Shown: one piece after another, positions 8,008 through 14,056 of the stretch
Layout: each line of letters starts with the position of its first letter
Numbering within the stretch: position 1 is the stretch's first letter
NCBI GenBank assembly: GCA_021786265.1
Contig: JAJYNP010000256.1
Span: 1-14,056 of the forward strand
Length of the DNA stretch: 14,056 nt
Direction: 5' to 3'
DNA from: Chloroflexota bacterium
GTDB lineage: Bacteria > Chloroflexota > Limnocylindria > Limnocylindrales > CSP1-4
Program-made: the position numbers and the translations under genes
Notes under the pieces: generated by a model
Told to the model about the DNA's origin: nothing
Seen by the model: only the letters and a program-made list of their open reading frames with translations
Databases searched by the model: none

Positions 8008-8952
8008 TCATGTGCCCAGCGAGACCAGGAGCCCGAAGCTCATCGCCACGACCCCCAGGGCGAGCACGCTCTTCACGACGGCCCCGTTGCGCCGGTTCCA
8101 GCGCCCAAGCGTCCCCAGCACGCGCCGGTTCGACACCGCGAGCAGGAAGAGGAGCAGGGGCAGGATGAAGGCGATGTTGTAGAGGACGAGCAGCGCGAGG
8201 CCCACCGGGCCCCCACCCGAGGCGTGGAGCACCGCGATCACGTCGAGGTAGATGGCGCCCGAGCAGGGCACCGTGCAGATGCCGACGAGGACGCCCGCCA
8301 GCAGCATGCCCGCCAGGCCGCCGCGCTGCATGGCCTTGTTCATCCAGCCGTGGGTGCCCGACGGCGCCGCCATCGTGGGCCCCCAGCCCGGGAAGAAGAC
8401 GTCCTTCAGCATCCAGACCGCCATGAGGAGCGCGAGCACCGCGGCGACGCGCGCCACGATGTGGTCCTGCCCCAGCCAGGCGAGGAAGCCGAAGAGCCCC
8501 AGGCCGATCAGGAAGTAGGTGACGACGACCGCGCCGACATACAGGGATCCAGCGCCGAGGAGCGTGCGCCGGGCCGACGCCGTCGGCGTCCCCTCGGCGG
8601 TGACCGCGTTGACGAGGGTGAGGGTGTACGTCGCGAACAGCACGAGCAGGGCGAAGGCGCAGGGGTTGAACCCGTCGGCGAACCCGCTGGCGATGACGAC
8701 CGGCGCCGTGAGGCCGCCGAACTTCGCGGTCCCGAAGGGGACCAGCGCGACCGTGGCGAGCGAGAGCAGGCCAGCCGCGCCGAGTCCCGCGAACAGGGCG
8801 AGCGCGGTGCGCGGCAGGCCGGTACCCGCGACAAGGGTCACCCAGGGCGCCGTCGGGGCGGCCCCGGCCGGTGTGACCCTGGCTGGGGCGACCTCGTCGG
8901 AGCTGCGGCGGCTCTCGGGCCTGACCGCCTGCGGGTCGTGGCAGTGGGACAT
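8008..8952 (-). CDS. CcdA/DsbD-like transmembrane thiol-disulfide transporter
   Basis: A 314-residue polytopic membrane protein of the cytochrome c biogenesis (CcdA/DsbD transmembrane) family, which passes electrons from cytosolic thioredoxin to proteins outside the membrane. The paired family cysteines are in GFNPCAFALL (Cys98) and CTVPCSGAIYLDVI (Cys230, with Cys226 nearby). Hydrophobic helices run from about 50 to the C-terminus. The N-terminal 45 residues are an extra hydrophilic segment that begins MSHCHDP, a possible metal-binding start. ATG 8952 lies three bases after the cupredoxin stop; GTG 8955, directly after that stop, is an equal alternative. Between cupredoxin and ATPase genes, its likely job is to keep extracytoplasmic copper-binding cysteines reduced. 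That role is inferred from family and context. Confidence 0.88.
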   Translation of the reverse strand: MSHCHDPQAVRPESRRSSDEVAPARVTPAGAAPTAPWVTLVAGTGLPRTALALFAGLGAAGLLSLATVALVPFGTAKFGGLTAPVVIASGFADGFNPCAFALLVLFATYTLTLVNAVTAEGTPTASARRTLLGAGSLYVGAVVVTYFLIGLGLFGFLAWLGQDHIVARVAAVLALLMAVWMLKDVFFPGWGPTMAAPSGTHGWMNKAMQRGGLAGMLLAGVLVGICTVPCSGAIYLDVIAVLHASGGGPVGLALLVLYNIAFILPLLLFLLAVSNRRVLGTLGRWNRRNGAVVKSVLALGVVAMSFGLLVSLGT

Positions 8953-8955
8953 CAC

Positions 8956-9465
8956 TCAGGCCGCCACGTGCAGTGTGCCGTGCATGTCGGGCGAGTCCTT
9001 GCCGCCGCAGCACGAGTCGCACCAGAAGTCGTAGTCGCCGGGCGTGGCCGGCGCCGTGAGGGTGATCGTCTCGCGCGACTCGGCCGGCAGCGCGTAGCGC
9101 ACGCCGAGCGCGTCCGAGACGAGGGTGTGGACGCCACCCTGCAGGTGCATCGCGGCGTCGGTGTTCCACCAGTCGAGCGTGATCGTCTGCCCGGGCTTCG
9201 CATCGATGGTCTTCGGGTCGAAGCCCGCCATGCTGATCCGCACCGGGATCGCGCCGGCGACGTGCGTCTGGCCGCGCTGGCCCAGGAAGACGGACGCCGC
9301 CAGGTAGGTCCCCGCGCCAAGGACGAGGACGGCCATCAGGCCGAAGGCGGCGATGCGGGGCAGGAGGTCGCGACGGCGCCGGCGCGCGCCGGCCTGCAGA
9401 CGCTCTTCCTCCTGCTGCTCGGTCAGCTCCCGCTGCTCAGCGCGGCGGGACGAACGGGTGGTCAT
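8956..9465 (-). CDS. Membrane-anchored cupredoxin with CuA-like cysteine motif
   Basis: A 169-residue protein. A charged, Glu/Gln/Arg-rich cytosolic N-terminus (1-37) may form a short coiled coil; one membrane helix follows (38-60), then an external cupredoxin domain (about 70-169). Candidate copper ligands are His113 in GGVHTLVSDALG, and Cys149, Cys152, Cys153 and Met161 in WCDSCCGGKDSPDMHG, with His107 and His162 nearby. CxxxCG followed by a Met recalls the CuA site of cytochrome oxidase subunit II and N2O reductase, but the usual HxxM order is replaced by MH. ATG 9465 has GAGGACC in front. Function as an external copper carrier or buffer fits the neighbours. A cytochrome oxidase subunit is unlikely because no other oxidase gene is present. 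Confidence 0.85.
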   Translation of the reverse strand: MTTRSSRRAEQRELTEQQEEERLQAGARRRRRDLLPRIAAFGLMAVLVLGAGTYLAASVFLGQRGQTHVAGAIPVRISMAGFDPKTIDAKPGQTITLDWWNTDAAMHLQGGVHTLVSDALGVRYALPAESRETITLTAPATPGDYDFWCDSCCGGKDSPDMHGTLHVAA

Positions 9466-9512
9466 GGTCGGTCCTCAGGCTGCGAGTGCCGGCTCGCCGT
9501 GTGCGGCGGCGC

Positions 9513-9806
9513 CTACCGGGTTGATGGGGCAGACGAGGCCTCTCCCGACGCCCACGCGTGCATCGCGTCGTGCGCCTCGTCGCATGCCTGGAGCAGCGCC
9601 GCGCGCTGTGACGGATCGAGCGACCCCATCATCCCGGGGCCGGAGCTGCCCCAGCCGCCCATCATCTGGCTCCAGGGTGTCGTCGTCGCCGCGGCATTCC
9701 CGGTGGCCGGGGCGGGGCTCGCGGCGAGGGCCGAGCCGGCCGCTCCCACCGCGATCCCGAGTGCCAGACCTGCGCCCAGCAGCAGTCCGCCTCGTGTGCG
9801 TGTCAT
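9513..9806 (-). CDS. Small secreted Met-rich protein
   Basis: A 97-residue protein with a clear signal peptide (MTRTRGGLLLGAGLALGIAV, cleavage near SALAA/SPAP at about 29). The mature part has WSQMMGGWGSSGPGMMG, with paired methionines, then a helical stretch, LDPSQRAALLQACDEAHDAM, with one Cys and two His. Met clusters of this kind bind Cu(I) or Ag(I) in periplasmic carriers, so an external copper-binding role is plausible. I do not know a named family for it. The start is firm: AAGGAG lies eight bases before ATG 9806, and the ATG overlaps the SHOCT gene stop (ATGA). It shares the Met/Gly character of the N-terminal part of the gene at 5234-5595. Confidence 0.82.
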   Translation of the reverse strand: MTRTRGGLLLGAGLALGIAVGAAGSALAASPAPATGNAAATTTPWSQMMGGWGSSGPGMMGSLDPSQRAALLQACDEAHDAMHAWASGEASSAPSTR

Positions 9807-10033
9807 GGGTGTAACTCCTTCTCAATTCGCAGCGCGCGTCGCGCCTGCTCGAATTCGACCTCGGTGATCTCCCCGCGGGCGAACCGGGCGCGCAGGATCG
9901 CGTCTGGGTCGTCCGTCCAGGTGGAGCGCTCGCCGCCCCGCACAAGCAGCCAGACCATCGCGAGGAGCGCGACGACCCACACGCCCATCCAGAGCCAGGC
10001 GCCCAGCGTCATGTCGCCCCAGGCCGTCATCAT
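9803..10033 (-). CDS. SHOCT-domain membrane protein (copy 2)
   Basis: A 76-residue protein with a Trp/Met-rich N-terminus (MMTAWGDMTLGAWLWMG), one membrane helix (about 15-31, WMGVWVVALLAMVWLLV) and a C-terminal SHOCT motif, DPDAILRARFARGEITEVEF (43-62). It is the first gene of the copper operon as far as the sequence shows. GGAGG lies seven bases before the double ATG (10033 and 10030). It has the same length and plan as the copy at 5595-5825 and, like it, overlaps a Met-rich secreted protein gene downstream. The Met residues near the outer face could contact copper, but no function is known. Confidence 0.88.
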   Translation of the reverse strand: MMTAWGDMTLGAWLWMGVWVVALLAMVWLLVRGGERSTWTDDPDAILRARFARGEITEVEFEQARRALRIEKELHP

Positions 10034-10054
10034 TGCCGTGCCTCCAGTGCTCGC

Positions 10055-10068
10055 CGCTCAACTGAGCG
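10055..10068. promoter_or_regulatory. Palindrome upstream of the copper operon
   Basis: CGCTCA-AC-TGAGCG is a 14-bp inverted repeat ending 21 bases before the ATG of the first SHOCT gene. It could be an operator or a short hairpin in the 5' untranslated region. It includes the octamer CCGCTCAA (10054-10061), which recurs at 10135-10142. Confidence 0.35.
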
Positions 10069-10126
10069 ACATGTCCGAGGCTAGGGGCGACGGGTCAGGA
10101 ATCCATGGAGGCCGGGTCTGGCCTTC

Positions 10127-10142
10127 CTCAAGATCCGCTCAA
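10127..10142 (-). promoter_or_regulatory. TTGAG direct repeat, candidate response-regulator site
   Basis: On the minus strand TTGAG occurs at 10142-10138 and again at 10131-10127, exactly 11 bp apart, as TTGAGCGGATCTTGAGG. OmpR/PhoB-class regulators bind such same-face direct repeats. The site overlaps the kinase stop codon and lies about 95-110 bases before the first gene of the copper operon, a fitting place for activation by the regulator encoded just upstream. No convincing -35/-10 pair was found downstream of it. Confidence 0.4.
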
Positions 10143-11233
10143 GCGGCGGGCAGCTCGACCGCGAACGTGGCGCCCCGGCCGGGGCCGTCGGACTCCGCCC
10201 ACACGCGCCCCTCCATGGCCTGCGCCAGGGCGTGCGTGATGGCGAGCCCGATGCCCGAGCCGCCGAGTGCGCGCGACCGCGAGGGGTCGACCCGGTAGAA
10301 GCGCTCGAAGACCGACGCGCGCTGCTCAGGGGTCAGGCCGGGCCCCTGGTCGCGCACCGCCAGCACCACGCCCTGCGTCGAGCGCGTGCCGGTAACCCGG
10401 ACCGCCGTGCCGTCGGCCGTGTAGCGCAGGGCGTTCGAGAGGTAGTTATCGAGGATCTCGGCGAGGCGACCGCGGTCGGCGCGCACCAGGAGGCCGTCCG
10501 GCACCTCGAGCTCGAGCGCGAGGCCGCGCGCCGCGGCGCGCGGGCCGAAGCGCTCGACCACCTCACGCGCGAGCGTCGCGGCGTCGAACGCCTCGATCGC
10601 CAGGGGCAGCTGGCGCGCCTCCGCCCGCCACAGTTCCTGCAGGTCGGTGACGAGGCGGGTCAGGCGCGCCGTCTCCCCGCGCAGGAGGCGCCAGGTTTCG
10701 GGGCCCGCCGCCACGACCCCGTCCTCGAGTCCTTCGAGGTAGCCGTCGATGGTCGTCAGTGGTGTGCGTAGCTCGTGGGCCACGTCGCCCACCAGCTCGA
10801 GGCGGCGCCGCTCCGTCGCCTCGAGCGAGCCCGCCATCGCGTTGAACGAGGTGCCCAGCCCGGCGATCTCGTCGGTCCCGGCCGCGGGTACGCGCTCCGC
10901 GTAGTGGCCCCGCGCGATGCGGCCGGCGGCGGCCGCCAGACGAGCGACAGGCCGGGCGATTGCCGAGGAGAGCGCGAGGCTCACGACGAGCGAGGTCACG
11001 ACCGCGATCAGCCCGGCCGCGAGCAGGGCGTTGCGGACCGCGTCGTCGAAGGCCACCTTGGTCGCCGCATCCATCGCGGCGCCCATCATGTCGCCCGCGG
11101 GATGGCCCATCGCCTGGGCGAAGTACCCGGGGCCGACCAGGCTGACCGCCACCACCACGGTGCCGAGGACGGCGCCCGCGACGACGAGGTTGGCGAGGAG
11201 CAGGCGACCCCGCAGGCCGCCGGGCATTCGCAT
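10139..11233 (-). CDS. Sensor histidine kinase (HAMP, HisKA, HATPase)
   Basis: A 364-residue membrane kinase that phosphorylates the regulator encoded just upstream. Helix 1 is about 11-34; a short external loop of about 30 residues follows (35-66), then helix 2 (69-90). HAMP is about 90-142 (IARPVARL...), and the phospho-acceptor is His153 in GDVAHELRTPL. The ATPase part has the N box DNYLSNALRY (262-271), DQGPG (295-299), FERFYR and GGSGIGLAI (324-332). The external loop is small but carries AMGHPAGDMMGAAMD (His44, Met42, Met49, Met50, Met54), plausible Cu/Ag ligands. The ATG at 11233 overlaps the regulator stop by one base; a second Met follows at 11227. A copper/silver signal is inferred from the loop and the downstream operon. 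Confidence 0.95.
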   Translation of the reverse strand: MRMPGGLRGRLLLANLVVAGAVLGTVVVAVSLVGPGYFAQAMGHPAGDMMGAAMDAATKVAFDDAVRNALLAAGLIAVVTSLVVSLALSSAIARPVARLAAAAGRIARGHYAERVPAAGTDEIAGLGTSFNAMAGSLEATERRRLELVGDVAHELRTPLTTIDGYLEGLEDGVVAAGPETWRLLRGETARLTRLVTDLQELWRAEARQLPLAIEAFDAATLAREVVERFGPRAAARGLALELEVPDGLLVRADRGRLAEILDNYLSNALRYTADGTAVRVTGTRSTQGVVLAVRDQGPGLTPEQRASVFERFYRVDPSRSRALGGSGIGLAITHALAQAMEGRVWAESDGPGRGATFAVELPAA

Positions 11234-11937
11234 CAGCGCGTCACCAGCCGGTATCCCACGCCGCGCACGGTCTCCACGAACCGGGGGTGTTCCGGGTCGT
11301 CGCCGAGCTTGCGCCGCAGGTTGGCCACGTGCACGTCGACGAGGTGGTCGTCGCCCACGAAGTCGGAGCCCCAGATCCGGTCGAGCAGGGCCGCCCGCCC
11401 CAGGACGACGCCCGGGTCCCGGACAAGCGCGGCGAGAATCTCGAACTCGGTGGCCGTCAGCTCGACCGGCGTGCCGTCGACCCGCACCTCGTGGCGCGCC
11501 TCGTCGAGTGAGAGTGCCGCAGGCGAGACCGCGGCCGCAATTGATGTTCTCGGGCGGCGCAGCAACGCCTTGACGCGCGCGACCAGCTCGCGCGGGCTGA
11601 ACGGCTTGACCAGGTAGTCGTCGGCGCCGACCGACAGTCCGACCACCCGGTCGATCTCCTCCCCGCGCGCGGTGAGCATCAGCACGTAGGCGTCCGAGAA
11701 GATGCGCAGCTGCCGGCACACCTCGACCCCGTCGAGCCCGGGCAGCATGACGTCGAGGACGAGCACGTCGGGCGAGGACGTGCGCGCCAGCTCGAGGCCC
11801 GCGGGTCCGTCCGGTGCGGAGAGCACCTCGAACCCCTCCCGCTCGAGGTACCCCCGGACCAGCTCCACGATGGGGGGCTCGTCGTCCACGACGAGGACGA
11901 GCGGGGAGCGCGCCGATGCGGCCGGGTTCGTCTGCAT
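11233..11937 (-). CDS. OmpR/PhoB-family response regulator
   Basis: A 234-residue transcription factor. The receiver domain (about 12-125) has the acidic pair Asp18/Asp19, the phosphorylation site Asp62 in LVLDVMLPGLDG, Thr89 and Lys111 in LVKPFSPREL. The C-terminal winged helix (about 140-232) has VELTATEFEILAAL, then GRAALLDRIWG, DVHVANLRRKLG and RGVGYRLV, all typical of the family. ATG 11937 is the only ATG before the receiver domain in a reasonable position; its ribosome site is weak (GGTGGACC), and GTG at 11952 is an alternative. Together with the kinase it forms a two-component system that very likely controls the metal operon downstream. Confidence 0.95.
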   Translation of the reverse strand: MQTNPAASARSPLVLVVDDEPPIVELVRGYLEREGFEVLSAPDGPAGLELARTSSPDVLVLDVMLPGLDGVEVCRQLRIFSDAYVLMLTARGEEIDRVVGLSVGADDYLVKPFSPRELVARVKALLRRPRTSIAAAVSPAALSLDEARHEVRVDGTPVELTATEFEILAALVRDPGVVLGRAALLDRIWGSDFVGDDHLVDVHVANLRRKLGDDPEHPRFVETVRGVGYRLVTR

Positions 11938-12264
11938 GCGGACATGGTCCACCAGCGCGCCAGATCTGGAAACCGCCCCTGTCCGGAGGGTGGGAGTGCG
12001 AGTGAATCCGTTCGTCGCGGCCACGCTCCGCCAGCCCGGTCCGCGAACAGATTCGTCAACATAAGCGTGGGCCCAAATGTGTTCGCGCCACTCCATTTCG
12101 TGCGGCGCTCGCACATGGGCCTGGCACCGATCCCATGTGCGAAAGACTGTTGCGCCTGCCGGGTCCCGGATCGGCGGTTGCGTCCGAGATCTGCTGGAAG
12201 TGTGCTTGACGGCGCAGGCTCCTCGGCTTCGATAGGTTAGACCACCCGCTCGTGTTCCGGGGAT
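11938..12264. other. Upstream region of the regulator; no gene seen
   Basis: This 327-base stretch should contain the promoter of the two-component genes. TTGACG occurs on the minus strand near 12060, but no good -10 element follows at normal spacing. The open minus frame that runs through it is a continuation of the transposase remnant frame and does not look coding. The notable structure is an 11-bp inverted repeat at 12109-12142. Confidence 0.5.
12109..12142. repeat. 11-bp perfect inverted repeat
   Basis: TCGCACATGGG (12109-12119) and CCCATGTGCGA (12132-12142) are perfect inverted repeats with a 12-base loop. The pair lies between the transposase remnant and the response-regulator gene, about 170-205 bases before the latter's start. 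It could be an operator, a transcript hairpin or an insertion-sequence end. There is no T tract to suggest a terminator. Confidence 0.6.
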
Positions 12265-12462
12265 GGACCGAGCGGCGACGAGCGCGGCGATGGCGGCCCG
12301 CTCGTCGCGCGTGAGCCCGAGGCCGCGGGCACCGGCGATGACGAGATCGAGGACCGCCCAGGCCGTCCCGAGACAGCTCGTCTCGCCTGGGAAGCGGCCG
12401 ATGACCTTCATCCGGCGCCGGACTTCCTCGAGCGAGCGCAGCCTCGATCTGGGTGCTCGGGG
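12265..12462 (-). mobile_element. IS256/Mutator-like transposase C-terminal remnant
   Basis: Reading on the minus strand, after a TAG at 12465-12463, the frame gives RSLEEVRRRMKVIGRFPGET then SCLGTAWAVLDLVIAGARGL and GLTRDERAAIAALVAARS. This resembles the extreme C-terminus of Mutator/IS256-family transposases (VRRRxKVIGRFPGETSCL...WAVLDL). The catalytic DDE core and N-terminus are missing. No clear target-site duplication is visible. The assignment is from memory of the motif and is moderate. Confidence 0.5.
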
Positions 12463-12475
12463 CTATCCTTCGATC

Positions 12476-12531
12476 CACGGCGTAGTCCCCCTGATGCGAA
12501 CTTCCAGGTCCGCTTCGGAGCCTACGCCGTG
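12476..12531. repeat. 10-bp perfect inverted repeat beside the transposase scrap
   Basis: CACGGCGTAG (12476-12485) and CTACGCCGTG (12522-12531) are exact inverted repeats separated by 36 bases. They lie immediately beyond the point where the transposase remnant loses its frame. They may be ends of a small lost or non-autonomous element, or an operator. Confidence 0.5.
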
Positions 12532-13060
12532 TCTACTTTTCCAGCGGACTCAGGACGCCAGCCCCCCGAGGACCTTCCTGCTGCCATCAGGAGTGAGAGG
12601 AAGCGTGGGGAGGTCGCCGAAAAGGGTGCGAGTTTCGAGAAGGGGCTGCTAGCAAGCGCAGCTCCTTCGAGCTCGCGCGAGATTGCGTCTGACAGCCGAT
12701 GCGCAAGCTAGAACGGATCTGCCATGCCTCGCCGCGGGTCTGTTGCTCACGATCGCGCGGCCACATGAGCTCGGGTGCGCGTCCGCGCACGCATGTGGGC
12801 CGCTGTCAAACACCAGACGACCGCTCGATGAGGGCGCAGGCGGACCCGCAGCTGCTGCAAGCGGCCGGGCGCGATCTGCTCCCTGGGTGCCCCGAGCAGG
12901 GTCGGCTAATCGTTACGACTCGGTAAGTCAGGAATAAGTCGTGACGTGCACGATTTGCGAGGCTGGACAGGCGCGCGTCTATCAAGATCGTCTTGACGGA
13001 CACGTACAGAATCCAGTCGGCCGGAGGCATCTCGTCGCGTCCCAAGAGGGAGGGATCGAC
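12532..13060. other. Non-coding stretch before the secreted protein
   Basis: About 530 bases without a convincing gene on either strand; the short open frames have no recognisable features. It should contain the promoter for the plus-strand gene at 13061. TTGACG at 12993-12998 is a possible -35, but no fitting -10 follows. The inverted and direct repeats at 12911-12946 are the only clear signals. Confidence 0.5.
12911..12946. promoter_or_regulatory. Inverted repeat with internal 11-bp spaced direct repeat
   Basis: CGTTACGACT (12911-12920) pairs with AGTCGTGACG (12937-12946), 9 of 10 positions plus one G-T wobble, with a 16-base loop. Inside and at the right edge TAAGTC occurs at 12924-12929 and 12935-12940, an 11-bp period. 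It lies about 115-150 bases before the GTG at 13061 and may be a regulator site for that gene. Confidence 0.4.
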
Positions 13061-14056
13061 GTGCGTCGTCCGGGCTTCGGGCTGGGGAGCTCCGCTCCAG
13101 GCGGCCAGCGGCGCGGCCACCCGTGGGCTGTCATCGTCGTGCTGTTCGCGATGCTGGGGACGGCCTCCTTGGGATTTGGCGCGCTGCGCCCCGCGTACGC
13201 GACGCAGCCGATGATGACACCGCTGCCGTCGCCAACCCCGACGCCCCCAGCCGGCGCGCAGCCGAATGCGGGCGGTATCCCCGTGTCGCTCAGCCCGTCG
13301 TCGGCGATCGCGGACGCGTGCTCGGGCGGTGCGCCAGGGCCCATCGTGTTCCCGGCCACGGCACACGTCCAGGCAGCGATCGTGTATGAAGACGCCGGGT
13401 CGACTAGCGACTTCGGCGTCAGTCCCGGGCATGTCCTCGTGGCGCAGGCGACGACGAAGGTCGGGACGACGGTCGCCGTCGGCGACTACCCCCTGGGCGC
13501 CTCCCTCGAGTTCTACATCTACACCCCGTACTTCGGGACGACCCGGACGTCGACGAGCCAGTACGCGCGGATCGTGTCGGAGTCTCCCGGCGAGTCCTTG
13601 ATCTGCTTCGAGGACGGCGTCGACGGCGACTACAACGACCTCATCGTCCGTGTGTGGAACGCCAACTGCAACTCAGAGCAGCTCCAGGAGCTGGGGACGT
13701 CGTCGGACCAGATCCAGGTGGGATACGACCCGCGCTTCCTTGCGTCGCCGAGTGATCCGGACTACCTCGCCAAGGCGACGATCGCGGCGCAGGTGATCCA
13801 GACACGCGGCCTCTATACCATCGGCCAGTACCGCTCGCTGTTCAGCTCCTTCGGCGCTGGCTCGGATATCCCATCGCACGTCGAGATACGGATGCAGTGC
13901 CATCCGCTTCTGTTGAACCTGTTCGAGACCAATCCCCCCGCGTTCACCGAGTCCGCGAACCTCGTGAAGTTCCGGGCGGGGGATGCGCTCGGACAGGGCT
14001 TGGCGGACTGGGTCAAGGCCGAATACGCAGCAGAGCAGACGCCGGGAGTAGATCGG
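13061..14056 (+). CDS. Secreted protein with DUF4114-like domain, 3'-truncated by window
   Basis: The 332 codons visible start at a GTG with AGAGGGAGGG placed about six bases before it, and the frame is open to the window end. A long signal peptide (hydrophobic core about 22-41, predicted cleavage after AYA at 47) is followed by a Pro/Thr-rich linker (PLPSPTPTPPAGAQP). Residues about 95-200 look like a DUF4114-type beta domain: IVFPATAHVQAAIVYEDAGS..., ending in FEDGVDGDYNDLIVRVW (183-199), an acidic Asp/Asn motif that probably binds calcium. A second part from about 205 (YDPRFLASPSDPDYLAKATI and onward, with VEIRMQCHPLL) is not recognised. It is probably a cell-surface or exported protein; its C-terminal domains lie outside the window. 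No link to the metal genes is seen. Confidence 0.82.
   Translation, partial: MRRPGFGLGSSAPGGQRRGHPWAVIVVLFAMLGTASLGFGALRPAYATQPMMTPLPSPTPTPPAGAQPNAGGIPVSLSPSSAIADACSGGAPGPIVFPATAHVQAAIVYEDAGSTSDFGVSPGHVLVAQATTKVGTTVAVGDYPLGASLEFYIYTPYFGTTRTSTSQYARIVSESPGESLICFEDGVDGDYNDLIVRVWNANCNSEQLQELGTSSDQIQVGYDPRFLASPSDPDYLAKATIAAQVIQTRGLYTIGQYRSLFSSFGAGSDIPSHVEIRMQCHPLLLNLFETNPPAFTESANLVKFRAGDALGQGLADWVKAEYAAEQTPGVDR

Noticed and set aside
5654..9867. Long plus-strand frames antisense to the copper operon
   Set aside because: Composition is Arg/Asp/Gly/His shadow with no domains, while the minus strand holds clear ATPase, CcdA-like and cupredoxin genes.
10096..10126. GC-rich imperfect hairpin as a terminator between the kinase and SHOCT genes
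   Set aside because: The stem is bulged and lacks a T tract; co-transcription of the two units remains possible.
12206..12238. TTGACG followed by TAGGTT as a promoter
   Set aside because: The 21-base spacer is too long, and no gene follows on the plus strand.
12660..12690. T-arm-like TTCGAG sequences suggesting a tRNA
   Set aside because: No acceptor, anticodon or D arms can be folded around them.

Overview
This 14 kb window is very GC-rich (around 70% by impression) and comes from a bacterium with frequent gene overlaps and some GTG starts. The gene set fits a Chloroflexota lineage or an actinomycete-like soil or aquatic bacterium, but no rRNA or other marker fixes this. It is mainly a transition-metal handling island that also carries decayed genes.

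Layout. (1) 10-1341 (+): an intact class III PLP aminotransferase, unrelated to the metal genes. (2) 1378-1830: remnants of two head-to-head genes, a rhodanese C-terminus (-) and an MFS transporter C-terminus (+), joined where both lost their 5' parts. (3) 1962-3104 (+): a His-rich cation diffusion facilitator (CDF). (4) 3135-3268 (-): a second decayed rhodanese fragment, similar to the first. (5) 3318-4905 (+): a tightly overlapping operon of a CadC/SmtB-type ArsR repressor, a second CDF exporter and a small thioredoxin-fold protein. A palindromic operator covers the repressor's own start codon. (6) 4906-5233: convergent junction. (7) 10033-5234 (-): a seven-gene copper operon. In order of transcription it encodes a SHOCT membrane protein, a Met-rich secreted protein, a membrane-anchored cupredoxin with a CuA-like Cys motif, a CcdA/DsbD-type thiol transporter, a P1B-3 (CopB-type) ATPase, a second SHOCT protein, and a second Met-rich protein whose cupredoxin tail is frameshifted and truncated. 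(8) 11937-10139 (-): an OmpR-type response regulator and a sensor kinase with a short Met/His-bearing external loop, directly upstream in the same direction. (9) 11938-13060: about 1.1 kb without an intact gene, holding an IS256-like transposase remnant and several inverted repeats. (10) 13061 to the window end (+): a secreted protein with a DUF4114-like domain, cut by the window edge.

How they may work together (inference). The ArsR repressor would release its promoter when Cd, Pb, Zn or a similar ion binds, and the CDF would then export the ion. The two-component system would sense copper or silver outside the membrane and switch on the downstream operon. In that operon the ATPase exports copper, the Met-rich protein and cupredoxin bind it outside, and the CcdA-like protein may keep the cupredoxin cysteines reduced. 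The paired SHOCT/Met-rich genes at both ends of this operon have no assigned role and are the most interesting unexplained part.
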